A stretch of DNA of 58,595 nt from Clostridiales bacterium (GCA_020860715.1 JAJBTU010000034.1:38267-96861), one strand, 5' to 3'; shown: positions 50,548 through 58,595, counted from the first letter of the stretch. Notes: generated by a model not told the origin, from the sequence alone. Numbers and translations: made by a program.

Positions 50548-51105
50548 CACATTCGTGCTGTCCTTTGCAAAGCTGCTGGGCATTTCCTCAGAAACCTTCA
50601 GCCACGCCAGCCGTTTGTGCCGGTCAATGCGCACGATCCGATTGTCATGGCCGGTCAGCGGTCCCTCCGTAACATGCGCCAGTCCATTCCTTAACACACC
50701 TTTCGACATCGGAATGTGATGCTCCGTGTCGCAAAGATCACTCAGCAGCTCCGAAAGTTCCTCCGGAATGGGAATCAGCGGCAGCTGCTGTTTCAGACAC
50801 TGCCGCGGGCTGCCGACCAGACGCGCATTCCATTCTTCCTCCAGCCTTTCCTTCACTTCCAAAGCCACCGCTTCCTCACAGTTCAGAAAAAGATAATCCG
50901 GAAAAAGCGTCGCCGTCACCGAGCGCCATTCTCCCTGAACGTGCCGCATCCGCTCAACCGTAATCCGAAACATATCACATGCGGAAGAAAGATCCATATC
51001 CGGTGCCGCACCCACAGCGCCCGACGTGTCCCAACCGGGTATCCAGTCAGCCGCTTTCGTATTCGAACCATCCGCCCTCTGCGGATTATACAGCGCGTAC
51101 AGCAA
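50512..51105 (-). CDS. LoaP-like NusG-family antitermination protein
   Basis: 197 residues from a TTG start at 51105 (LYALYNPQ), chosen because GAGGAGG lies seven bases upstream and the sequence then begins like an NGN domain. NGN part: FRITVERMRHVQGEWRSVTATLFPDYLFLNCEE. KOW part: VTEGPLTGHDNRIVRIDRHKRLAWLKV, very close to the LoaP form GPLKGxxxxIxKIDRHKRxAxLE. The ending VLIAGLEITEKL also matches. Residues 10-40 (RADGSNTKAADWIPGWDTSGAVG) replace part of the usual NGN and are odd. LoaP proteins let RNA polymerase read through terminators of long polysaccharide or antibiotic operons. No such operon follows here. Confidence 0.82.
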   Translation of the reverse strand: MLYALYNPQRADGSNTKAADWIPGWDTSGAVGAAPDMDLSSACDMFRITVERMRHVQGEWRSVTATLFPDYLFLNCEEAVALEVKERLEEEWNARLVGSPRQCLKQQLPLIPIPEELSELLSDLCDTEHHIPMSKGVLRNGLAHVTEGPLTGHDNRIVRIDRHKRLAWLKVSEEMPSSFAKDSTNVLIAGLEITEKL

Positions 51106-51184
51106 ACCCAACGCCTCCTCTCTTTCTATTTCCCCTTCGTTTATTTTTAAAAAGCATCCCTGTTAACATTCGGTAAAAAAGCAA

Positions 51185-51215
51185 TAAAAATAAGAGCCAT
51201 GTCTGGCTCTCATTT
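51185..51215 (-). terminator. Terminator downstream of the second AAA/PD-(D/E)XK gene
   Basis: AGAGCC-AGACAT-GGCTCT followed on the minus strand by TATTTTTATT. Confidence 0.8.
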
Positions 51216-51289
51216 TGATACAACAAATATAGGTTCAATCACACAGCCATGCTTCTTCGCATTCGTTCCTCCTGCATCCTTTCCCTTCA

Positions 51290-53002
51290 TCATTCCTTCT
51301 GCATGACAACCTTACACTTTTTCTTGTAGCACGCGATCCCGTATTTCAGGATGGTCAGCATGTCGTCCTCCCTCAACTCAGCTGTATAGTCGTTGTCATT
51401 GATCTGCCGTATGGCCTCTTCACATGCCTCGTCGAATTTTTCATTCTCCGCGTACTTTACCTCTATGATAATCCCGATCGACTCGTCCTCAATCTCAATC
51501 GCGATGTCATAATAACCTTCGCCTGATTCGCGGTTCGACTCCACAGACCAGCCGCTCTTATAAAAGAGGATTCCCAGCAGGATTCCGTGATAAAAATTTT
51601 CTTTAAACTCTTTCTTTACCGCAGTGTCCCGGATGCTGACCGTCTTATCCATAAAAGTTGTAAACAGACGTTCCACTGTGACGATATCACCATTCTTCAG
51701 GGCCAGACAAAACGCGTCTGCCGCCTCGCCGTCTTTTGCCACTTCTTTTTCAAAAAGTTTTAGGATAAACTCGCTGAAGATTGACCGGACTTCGGCATTT
51801 GGGATAACAAGTTTCACAAGATTCCCCGAAGATGCTCCGCTCTGTGTCAGATAACCGGTGGCGAACAGCAGGCTCCACATGTTTTCAATCGAATTGTACA
51901 TTGTGTCATAGGTAAGCTGTTCTTCTATCTTTTTCTGCACAGCCTGTCCGGCAAGCAGACGCTCGATCTGTGTCTTTGTCACGTCGTCTCCCAGCCGTTC
52001 GATGAACCTCCGCAGTTCATTATTTCCGCTGGAATTCGCCCAGTAGCTTTTCGGCGTTTTATCCGGATAAGTAAGCAGCTGCTCACACCAGTTAATCACA
52101 TCCCACGGGTTATACACATTCGCCTGAGCGACCTGATATCCATCATACCACTCTTTTGTCACTTCATAATATTCCGACAATCCATATGCATCCAGCATTT
52201 CTCGGACTTCTTTATCTGTGAACCCAAAGTATTCGTCACATCTGGCGTCAAGAAGTGTGTACATTTTCAGATTATTCAGCCCCGTGAAAATGCTCTCCTT
52301 CGACACTCTGAGACAGCCTGTCAGGACTGCAAAATACAGATTTTCATTGCTCTTGAGCGCGGAATCAAACATAGCACGGATAATACTGGTCATTTCCTGA
52401 TAGTATCCATTCTCATTTGCTTTTGCAAGCGGCACGTCGTATTCGTCTATCAGGATAATCACCTTTTTTCCGTAATGCTTTCTAAGGAGCATGGACAATG
52501 TGTTCAAGCTCGCTGTCACCACGGCTTCCGGAATCGCAAATACTCCCTGATTTGTCTCATCATATCGAATCAGCTGACGGTACAATCCTTTCTCGTCCTC
52601 ATTCAGTCGGGGACTTTCCAGAAGAAATCGAAACCGCAGGGCTTCTTTTCCGATGATCGTACACAATTCGGACAGGGCCCTGTCATAACGGTTTGCGTGA
52701 ACGGTCTTTAAGCTGAGGGATATCACAGGATACTGTCCCAGATATTTTTCGCACAGTTCCGTTTCCTGTGAAATAGCCAGCCCATCAAACAGGCTTTTGT
52801 CTGTCCCAAGTTCAAAGAAGTGTTTGAGCATACTCATATTAAGGCTTTTGCCGAATCGGCGCGGACGGGTAAAGAGATTGACCTCTCCCCAGTTGTTTAA
52901 CAGGTCTTTTATCAATCCTGTCTTATCAACATAGTAAAAGTCATTTGCCCGGATTTTCGCAAAATCGTCTATGCCGATCGGCATGCTTTTTTTACAGATC
53001 AC
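51290..53002 (-). CDS. AAA-ATPase-like protein with C-terminal PD-(D/E)XK nuclease domain (second paralogue)
   Basis: 570 residues. GTG start at 53002 (MICKKSMPIGIDDFAKIR) with AGAGGTG six bases upstream; a GTG at 53011 is possible. FYYVDKTGLIKDLL, Walker-A-like LFTRPRRFGKSLNMSML, Walker B KVIILIDEYDVPLAKA, C-terminal GEGYYDIAIEIEDESIGIIIEVKYAENEKFDEACEEAIRQINDNDY (D...ExK). Same architecture as the protein at 45848-47656 but clearly diverged, so not a recent duplication. Own promoter and terminator. Confidence 0.88.
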   Translation of the reverse strand: MICKKSMPIGIDDFAKIRANDFYYVDKTGLIKDLLNNWGEVNLFTRPRRFGKSLNMSMLKHFFELGTDKSLFDGLAISQETELCEKYLGQYPVISLSLKTVHANRYDRALSELCTIIGKEALRFRFLLESPRLNEDEKGLYRQLIRYDETNQGVFAIPEAVVTASLNTLSMLLRKHYGKKVIILIDEYDVPLAKANENGYYQEMTSIIRAMFDSALKSNENLYFAVLTGCLRVSKESIFTGLNNLKMYTLLDARCDEYFGFTDKEVREMLDAYGLSEYYEVTKEWYDGYQVAQANVYNPWDVINWCEQLLTYPDKTPKSYWANSSGNNELRRFIERLGDDVTKTQIERLLAGQAVQKKIEEQLTYDTMYNSIENMWSLLFATGYLTQSGASSGNLVKLVIPNAEVRSIFSEFILKLFEKEVAKDGEAADAFCLALKNGDIVTVERLFTTFMDKTVSIRDTAVKKEFKENFYHGILLGILFYKSGWSVESNRESGEGYYDIAIEIEDESIGIIIEVKYAENEKFDEACEEAIRQINDNDYTAELREDDMLTILKYGIACYKKKCKVVMQKE

Positions 53003-53047
53003 ACTGCTCACCTCTGCTTTCAGATCAATGATTCAGTTTGTGCTGTA

Positions 53048-53076
53048 ATTATACCCTTATCTGTGTTTCTTCTCAA
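53048..53076 (-). promoter_or_regulatory. Sigma-A promoter of the second AAA/PD-(D/E)XK gene
   Basis: -35 TTGAGA (53071-53076) and -10 TATAAT (53048-53053), 17-bp spacer. It sits right behind the dikinase-B stop; I see no terminator between them. Confidence 0.8.
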
Positions 53077-53149
53077 CCTAAATTTGATTTTTGCATATTT
53101 ATTTTTCGTTATTTTTTGCAGAGTTCACATTTATGAAACTGGCCTGCTA

Positions 53150-55072
53150 TCATTCACCAGCGTTTTTCTTTAATAGCGTGCAATAATCACTTGTATCAAG
53201 AGTACACATTGCGCCATTTGGATATCTTTTTTTATCAAATTTTCCAATTTGTACCGCAGGGATATGTTTTTCTCTCAAAATAGATGTCAGATGACACAGA
53301 ACCGGACTCTTTTCAAAGACAAAGCCAATTCTTTGTGGGGCATATTTTTCGATAATCACCCGCAATGAAATCTCCGGCCTTGGGCAGAAAAAGATTGCCG
53401 GTAGATCTGTGTCAAAATTCTCACAGGAATCAGGAGTCAGATATCTGACCTTCCCACTTATTCTCCCCCGCGATAAAATACCGGTATTCACATCCCGTGA
53501 GCATATGCTGTCTGCAGAATCTTCATCGGACAAATCTATAAAATATGGAGTCCCCTTTTTCCCCCTTGTCGGATCCTCATGACTCCCTGCCTCACGAAGA
53601 ATACCAAACTCTACCGATGCGGAAAAGGTTTTTAGTACTGGATTAAAACAGTTTATCAGGTCAAATAATTCCTCATCCTGCAGGGATACCAGAGAATCCG
53701 TATTATCATTACAAATACAATACAGGACATGTCCTTCAATTATCTTATACCAGGAATTCTGCCGCTGCTCTTTACGAATGCGGATTTCTCTGTCTGTTAT
53801 CACATACTGGCTTGCTGACATTAACCCCTGCGTAACAAAACAGCCCCTGATCAGTTCAATCAGATAACCATCCTCTAGTTTTCGGATTATCCCCGTATAT
53901 ATTGGATCGTATACCTCCTGTATCATGAAACAGTTAACCCAATATTGCTCTTTTGCGTTTTTGCCAATTTTTCGCAGACACTCCTCTATATTTTCATAAT
54001 CCGGAAAAGTTCGGATGCCATACCTGCAGCAGTCTCTTACATTTCCCAGGACTTTTTTCTTATCGCCAACAGGAACCGGATGCAACTGTTTTTCGTTGAA
54101 ATCCGTAGAAAGTTTCACGATACTATAGCCCTTGCAGTCCTGGCTCCTTTCCAAAATACAAGGCTCATCCTTGTCATTTTCACTGCTCTCAACACCATCC
54201 ACATATAGCCAGATATCAGGAAACCTGATATGATTTTGTTTCAAGGTTTCCCATAATTTTATCCGTCTTTTCCCTGCAAATCTTTCTTCTATACTCTCTG
54301 GCTGCTGCTTAACAGAAATCCATCTACTTTCTACATTTGTAATGCTGGATATCGGACGGCACTGCAGGAAAAAAAGTTCGTTCTCCTGCACCGCCCATTC
54401 CACATCAACCGGATAATTCAGGATTTTTTCCAATGTCTTCACTCGTGAGCAGATAGTTGTAATCATATCTTTTGAAACAAAATCAGGCAGGTCTTCTTTT
54501 ATCTGGAATGTTCCATTCAAAGGTGAAACAGAAAGTTCCATTCCCAGTTCTGAACCTTCTGCAAGTTTTTCTCCCGTTCCTTTCACAATGTTAATTACCA
54601 TTTCCATCCTGCAATCTGTCACCGGATTTGACGAAAACGCAATACCCGAATAATCCGCGATAATCCTGTCCTGCAGAATTATGCCCATTTTTGTATTTGC
54701 AGTATCTGAATTATGCATATCTGACTGTTTTCTTATACTTTTCAGTACAGTTTTTATCGCTTCAATGAGTTGTACAAATGTAAAATCCCCCATCACAGTT
54801 TCATAATATCCGCTCCGGCTCTCTTTCAAGCTGTCTTCATCTGTGGCTGATGAACGGACAGCCATCCTGTAGATCCCATTTTTCTCAAAACGGCAGCACT
54901 TCTCAAGCAGAAGATTCCATTCAACATCAAATACCTCCACAGAATCACAAGCCTCAACCACAATGCTTCCGGGAATCCGATACCCCATTTTATTCAGCAT
55001 GGAAAGGCCGGCGGCTTTCTGGCCAAAAACAGCCGCATCGTCTGCATCAATAATTTCAACAATCCTCAGCAC
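53150..55072 (-). CDS. PEP-synthase-like dikinase/phosphotransferase B
   Basis: 640 residues. GTG start at 55072 with GGGAGG eight bases upstream, overlapping the previous gene by 17 bp. N-terminal ATP-grasp (PPDK_N type): FGQKAAGLSMLNKMGYRIPGSIVV, MAVRSSATDEDSLKESRSGYYETV (70-93), SGIAFSSNPVTD, and PVDVEWAVQENELFFLQCRPIS (about 220-243). The central about 250 residues match dikinase A (YWVNCFMIQEVYDPIYTGIIRKLEDGYLIELIRGCFVTQG). The C-terminal swivel segment KSPVLCHLTSILREKHIPAVQIG carries His594. No PEP-binding TIM barrel. The layout resembles rifampin phosphotransferase and truncated PEP synthases. It probably moves phosphate from ATP through His to an unknown acceptor (inference). Confidence 0.8.
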   Translation of the reverse strand: MLRIVEIIDADDAAVFGQKAAGLSMLNKMGYRIPGSIVVEACDSVEVFDVEWNLLLEKCCRFEKNGIYRMAVRSSATDEDSLKESRSGYYETVMGDFTFVQLIEAIKTVLKSIRKQSDMHNSDTANTKMGIILQDRIIADYSGIAFSSNPVTDCRMEMVINIVKGTGEKLAEGSELGMELSVSPLNGTFQIKEDLPDFVSKDMITTICSRVKTLEKILNYPVDVEWAVQENELFFLQCRPISSITNVESRWISVKQQPESIEERFAGKRRIKLWETLKQNHIRFPDIWLYVDGVESSENDKDEPCILERSQDCKGYSIVKLSTDFNEKQLHPVPVGDKKKVLGNVRDCCRYGIRTFPDYENIEECLRKIGKNAKEQYWVNCFMIQEVYDPIYTGIIRKLEDGYLIELIRGCFVTQGLMSASQYVITDREIRIRKEQRQNSWYKIIEGHVLYCICNDNTDSLVSLQDEELFDLINCFNPVLKTFSASVEFGILREAGSHEDPTRGKKGTPYFIDLSDEDSADSICSRDVNTGILSRGRISGKVRYLTPDSCENFDTDLPAIFFCPRPEISLRVIIEKYAPQRIGFVFEKSPVLCHLTSILREKHIPAVQIGKFDKKRYPNGAMCTLDTSDYCTLLKKNAGE

Positions 55073-55639
55073 TATGCATACCTCCCGCTGCAGCTTTACT
55101 GCGTATTCTCAAATCTATACCGTTTTCACGTACATATGTAAATACATACTCCGGCACCAGTTCTTTCCATGATTCGCCAGCTGCAATCCGTTCCCTGACT
55201 TCCGTTCCACTTGTAATCCGCTGCTCATTACTTCTTTCCCACATCACTTCTACATGACATCCCAATTCTTCCAGAACCTTTTTTTCCGTATTCCCCATTG
55301 GTCATATATTGTCATATAAAACCTGGCATCCATCGGAACATAATTTCGCAATAGATCCGGATAGTTAATTGGAAAAGGAACAATATCAAATTCCTGCAGT
55401 GAAATGCCATTTTCCAGCATGGAACCGCGGATCATCTGAAAGCGCTCATAATAGGTCAAAGGATTGGCCAATGGCATTGAGCGGTGCGGCGCCGCATCTG
55501 AATAATTTGTCAGGCTTATATCAGGATTTGCGATACCTATAATCAGATACTTGCACCGTTTTTTCCCTGCTAAAAGATATTCCATGTGCCCTTTATGAAG
55601 CATCTGGAACCTGCCATGAATGACGCCAACGCTATCCAT
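55056..55639 (-). pseudogene. NMNAT-type nucleotidyltransferase gene with a one-base frameshift
   Basis: The first frame (ATG 55639, AGGAG seven bases upstream) gives VGVIHGRFQMLHKGHMEYLLAGKK, with the GRFQ and HxGH-type nucleotide-binding motif, and runs to FYMTIYDQWG. The next frame, entered at the G run rc 55293-55296, continues NTEKKVLEELGCHVEVMWE...RITSGTEVRERIAAGESWKELVPEYVFTYVRENGIDLRIR, with the SGTxVR motif of archaeal-type NMN adenylyltransferases. One extra G (W-G-N) would restore a protein of about 195 residues. It may be a real inactivation, a slippery or phase-variable site, or an assembly error. It lies between the two dikinase genes and overlaps the second. Confidence 0.8.
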
Positions 55640-55655
55640 CGTTCTTCTCCTCATA

Positions 55656-57542
55656 CTACATTTCAAGTAGCTTTTCTTTACTTTCTGTATCCAGCCGGTA
55701 GCAACCGTTTGCCTTCAGATCTCTGCCGTCAAAGCCTGTAATTGCCGGAATTCCCTTCTCCCTTAAGAGGAGTGAAAAATGGCAGAGCGCGGAGCCTTCC
55801 TTAAACACAAATCCAATGGAGCCTGGATCATACTTATTTAAAATCCCGGCAAACTCAATACCCGGCATCTCCGCATAAAAGATACACGCTTCATCATGGA
55901 TATCCTGAGACGACATCTCATTATACAAATGCATTTCCAACGCCTGATTTCCCAGATCTGACTGGAGGAATACCAGTTTCCCGGTACGTCTTCCCTTTGA
56001 TATTACTCCTTCTCGCAAACTTCCTGCCGTCATGTCAATCTTCCCTTTTTCCCTGGTGCAATCAATCAGGTACGGCTGGCATTTTTCTGATTTCAACAGG
56101 CCAAATTCAATAATTGTACCTTCATCCGCCAATGCCTGGAATGTATTTACAATTACCGTCACTGCGTCCTCCGCAATTCGTATCCATTTTGGTTTTCTCG
56201 GATTGCAGGTATACTGAATGACATTACCTTCTACAATTCCCTTATACGACCAGCATGGCACTTCTTTGGAATAGGTCACATTTCCTTCCATATCGCAAAG
56301 ATACCTTGAAATCGGTGCGGCCCCTTTCGGTAAAAAATGACCTTTCCCAATTTCAATGACATATCCATTTGGCAGCCTGCATAAACTTCCGGTATAAAGC
56401 GGTTCATATATTTCCTGTATAATCACAGAGCAGGCCCAGTATTTCCCCTGAATTCTCTTATAATAATCCCTCAGGCAGTCATCAATTGTTTCATATGGGC
56501 TAACCCGAATAATTTCAGACTGTACGTCCATCTCCTCTTCCACATAAGCTTCACTATTACCTACAAAACTTCGCAAAACCTTTCCCTTATCTCGCTTTGG
56601 GAACGTCATTACTACGCTGTAGCCTCTGCATTTATCACTTCTGGGAATTTTTCCTGTCTTTACAGGGATTTCCGGCTCGACACATTTACAAGCCAGCAGA
56701 AACGCATCTGAAATCGGAATGCCCAGTTTTTGTGCCTCCAGGCGCAGTTGTACCTTGTCACTTAGCATCAGGAATTCCGGTACTGCCCCGCACATCTTTT
56801 TGTGCACTTTATATATTCCATCCTGCTTTGGAAATATTCCTGTCACAGGTCTGCACTGCAAAAAATATAATCTGTTTTTTTTTCTGGATATACACCATTC
56901 AATGTCTACCGGCCGTGCAGCTTTCTTTTCAGTATACCGGCTTTTCATCAATAGTTTATACAAATTCAGCTTATCGATATTTACTTGATAATGTGGCAGC
57001 TTTATCCATTTATCTACATTATAAATAAGACTTTCTCCTGTTCGGAACCCTTCCATGAGATTCTGATTTTTTCCATTCACCATATTTATATTAATCTGAT
57101 TTTTTTTCGCATTAAGGGGATTGGAAGAAAACAGAACACCTCCGGACGTAGAATCTATCATTTCCTGTACAATAATTCCAATTTTATTTCCTCTTGCCTC
57201 TTTCAGAACCTCAGAGATCGCATCCACCAAGTGGTCGGAATCAATGTCCAAAAAACTGGTATAACTTCCCGCCATGCTGGAATACTCCCCGTCTTCATCC
57301 AATGCGGAAGATCGTACGGCAAACCGATTACATCGCTTTAGCTTTTTATTTATATGGTACCACATTTTTTCCATAAATTTCGGATTCTGGATCTGATCCA
57401 TTATGTTTTCATAATTCATCGCAGGAAGAAAAATCGCTCTGGGAACCCTTATCTTATTTCCATACAGCCAGTTTAACCAGAATGCCTTCCTGCCATATAT
57501 TTCTTTTTCAACGACCTGTCCCAACTCTTTTATTTCTTCCAT
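55656..57542 (-). CDS. PEP-synthase-like dikinase/phosphotransferase A
   Basis: 628 residues, ATG after AAGGTGG. N-terminal ATP-grasp: YGRKAFWLNWLYGNKIRVP, RFAVRSSALDEDGEYSSMAGSYTSFL (73-98), IVQEMIDSTSGGVLFSSNPLNA (124-145) and PVDIEWCISRKKNRLYFLQCRPV (211-233). Central region: CRGYSVVMTFPKRDKGKVLRSF... YWACSVIIQEIYEPLYTGSLCRLPNGYVIEIGKGHFLPKG... GTIIEFGLLKSEKCQPYLID, which reads like a second, degenerate ATP-grasp. The C-terminal swivel GSALCHFSLLLREKGIPAITG holds His588. Shares architecture with dikinase B. Follows the radical SAM gene by 16 bp and precedes the nucleotidyltransferase by 16 bp, so one operon. More AT-rich than the backbone. Confidence 0.82.
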   Translation of the reverse strand: MEEIKELGQVVEKEIYGRKAFWLNWLYGNKIRVPRAIFLPAMNYENIMDQIQNPKFMEKMWYHINKKLKRCNRFAVRSSALDEDGEYSSMAGSYTSFLDIDSDHLVDAISEVLKEARGNKIGIIVQEMIDSTSGGVLFSSNPLNAKKNQININMVNGKNQNLMEGFRTGESLIYNVDKWIKLPHYQVNIDKLNLYKLLMKSRYTEKKAARPVDIEWCISRKKNRLYFLQCRPVTGIFPKQDGIYKVHKKMCGAVPEFLMLSDKVQLRLEAQKLGIPISDAFLLACKCVEPEIPVKTGKIPRSDKCRGYSVVMTFPKRDKGKVLRSFVGNSEAYVEEEMDVQSEIIRVSPYETIDDCLRDYYKRIQGKYWACSVIIQEIYEPLYTGSLCRLPNGYVIEIGKGHFLPKGAAPISRYLCDMEGNVTYSKEVPCWSYKGIVEGNVIQYTCNPRKPKWIRIAEDAVTVIVNTFQALADEGTIIEFGLLKSEKCQPYLIDCTREKGKIDMTAGSLREGVISKGRRTGKLVFLQSDLGNQALEMHLYNEMSSQDIHDEACIFYAEMPGIEFAGILNKYDPGSIGFVFKEGSALCHFSLLLREKGIPAITGFDGRDLKANGCYRLDTESKEKLLEM

Positions 57543-57558
57543 ATTATTCCACCTTCAG

Positions 57559-58509
57559 TCATTTAGGTCTCCAGACTTTCTCCAGTTCCAGAAGAAAATC
57601 AGAGTCAAGAAATCTCCGGAATGGGATCAATACATCATCCGTATTCTTTATCAGGCATAAACGAATGAAATAAATCCCATTCCGCTTTTCCAGTCTCAAT
57701 CCGTAAAATCCTTCCCTGCATTTCTCCCTGCATTCACAGTTTTCACAGACAGGCGGAAACATATATACCTGATTATTTTTTCTGGTCGACTTAACAAATA
57801 ATATCTCACCATCGTCATTGCCCATCTGGAGTGATGAATTCGATATCCCTTCAAAATCGACTGGACGTAGCACTTCGTGAAATCCCATTTCCCGGCACAC
57901 GTCATAAATGGTACTTCTGCTCCGTTCATTATCCCTGTCATTTAAATTCGGCAATAAATAAATATGGAACCGACTTCCTTTTCTCTGGACACTCCGCAGA
58001 GTTTCAAGTACATATTTCGTGTACGCAAGGTCACTGAACACTACCACATTTACATCCGGTTCCATCCCCAGCAGGTTCAATGTCCTGATATTGCCAATCT
58101 GGTTTTGCAAAAACTGATCCGATATCCTCATGCCCTGCACATATTCGACAAAAATATCCGGAATACTGATATTTACTTTTTTGAGACCATTGGAAATCAG
58201 ATTACCCCAATAGGCTTCCTCTTTCCTGATCGTCCCGTTTGTTGTAAGATATATCTTCTCTACATCTGTCTCTTCATGCAGGAATTGAATAAATTGCGGC
58301 AGCCCTTCATAAATTAATGGTTCTCCGCCCGTAATGGCAGCTGCATTCATATGCAGCTTACGAAACAGTTCTACGATATACTCCCTTAAAAGTCCATCCG
58401 GCGCCAGTTCCTCTATGTCCGCATCGCCTCCCTCATGATGGCAATAGGCACATGCCCGGTTGCACCTGCCGGTCACCTTTATACGTAACGGATTATCAAT
58501 TATTTTCAT
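57559..58509 (-). CDS. Radical SAM enzyme (MoaA-like core) with a C-terminal cysteine cluster
   Basis: 316 residues, ATG after GAGAAGGAAAAGGCTG. The SAM cluster motif CxxxCxxC is Cys16/Cys20/Cys23 (GRCNRACAYCHHEGG), with AAITGGEPLIYEGL (GGEP 61-64) and YLTTNGT. The C-terminal region carries C255, C258, C260, C264 (VCENCECREKCREGFYGLRL) and C285 (IRLCLIKN), spaced like an auxiliary 4Fe-4S cluster of MoaA/SPASM-type enzymes. Reaction unknown; such enzymes alter carbon skeletons of nucleotides, sugars or peptides. First complete gene of the right-hand operon. Confidence 0.88.
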   Translation of the reverse strand: MKIIDNPLRIKVTGRCNRACAYCHHEGGDADIEELAPDGLLREYIVELFRKLHMNAAAITGGEPLIYEGLPQFIQFLHEETDVEKIYLTTNGTIRKEEAYWGNLISNGLKKVNISIPDIFVEYVQGMRISDQFLQNQIGNIRTLNLLGMEPDVNVVVFSDLAYTKYVLETLRSVQRKGSRFHIYLLPNLNDRDNERSRSTIYDVCREMGFHEVLRPVDFEGISNSSLQMGNDDGEILFVKSTRKNNQVYMFPPVCENCECREKCREGFYGLRLEKRNGIYFIRLCLIKNTDDVLIPFRRFLDSDFLLELEKVWRPK

Positions 58510-58595
58510 CAGCCTTTTCCTTCTCGATAATTTTCAGTTCTTCCTGTACTTCCAGAAAAATTATTACTCAAACAGCCATTTTTCGCCATTTTCAC
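58510..58595 (-). other. Right window edge: end of an upstream gene or leader
   Basis: 86 bp. One minus-strand frame reads ENGEKWLFE then stop (58564-58566), plausibly the tail of the preceding operon gene, but it is too short to prove. Another frame stays open to the radical SAM start (LEVQEELKIIEKEKADENN). I cannot choose between them. Confidence 0.25.

Overview
The window looks like the chromosome of an endospore-forming, moderately GC-rich anaerobic Clostridia, most likely Lachnospiraceae. The grounds are: spoVAD/spoVAE; the dgt-dnaG-rpoD-trmK order; the era-recO pair; PPDK next to a pyrophosphate-type phosphofructokinase; a BspA-type leucine-rich surface protein; a class A RNase P RNA; and strong AGGAGG ribosome-binding sites. 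Nearly all genes lie on the minus strand. No rRNA, tRNA, CRISPR array or complete insertion sequence was seen. All calls come from reading sequence and family motifs; no database search was run.

Layout. 1-2.4 kb: a BspA-like surface protein (truncated by the window edge) and a divergent queT transporter gene under a preQ1-I riboswitch. 2.5-6.8 kb: ppdK and pfp, a pyrophosphate-linked glycolysis pair. 6.9-15.1 kb: a large palindromic element, then glyS, a lipoprotein, recO, era, an M16C metalloprotease and a DUF1461 membrane protein, all co-directional. 15.4-18.2 kb: a large repeat-domain surface protein. 18.4-19.0 kb: rnpB, swollen by a 76-bp tandem repeat. 19.1-25.8 kb: nucleoside kinase, trmK, rpoD, dnaG and dgt. 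26.1-28.7 kb: a plus-strand diguanylate cyclase with a periplasmic-binding-protein-like sensor.

28.7-39.6 kb: a ten-gene Mrp/Mbh-type cation/proton antiporter operon. Its order is E-F-G-MbhD-(MbhE+B)-C-D followed by three more antiporter-like subunits, with no hydrogenase or other redox module. 40-53 kb: accessory and household genes mixed together. It holds a DUF4143 ATPase with twin operator-like repeats, spoVAD/spoVAE separated by a palindromic insert, plsC, a HAD phosphatase, a LOG-family protein, two paralogous AAA/PD-(D/E)XK proteins, a decayed GH127 gene, an Rpn-type nuclease and an orphan LoaP-like antiterminator.

53.1-58.6 kb: an AT-richer operon that I consider the most likely undescribed system. 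A radical SAM enzyme is followed by a PEP-synthase-like dikinase, an NMNAT-type nucleotidyltransferase (frameshifted in a G run) and a second, divergent dikinase-like protein. Both dikinase-like proteins carry an ATP-grasp domain, a shared central region I cannot name, and a C-terminal phosphohistidine swivel segment with its histidine. The set suggests phosphorylation and nucleotidyl activation of an unknown small molecule. The operon runs off the right edge.

Two themes recur. Large nested palindromes of about 150 nt sit in intergenic gaps (6.9, 34.4 and 41.85 kb), and simple tandem repeats (11, 16, 39, 76 bp) are common. Several conserved proteins (Era, TrmK, SpoVAD, MbhD, MrpB, the GGDEF protein) carry extra hydrophilic, low-complexity segments that their families usually lack.
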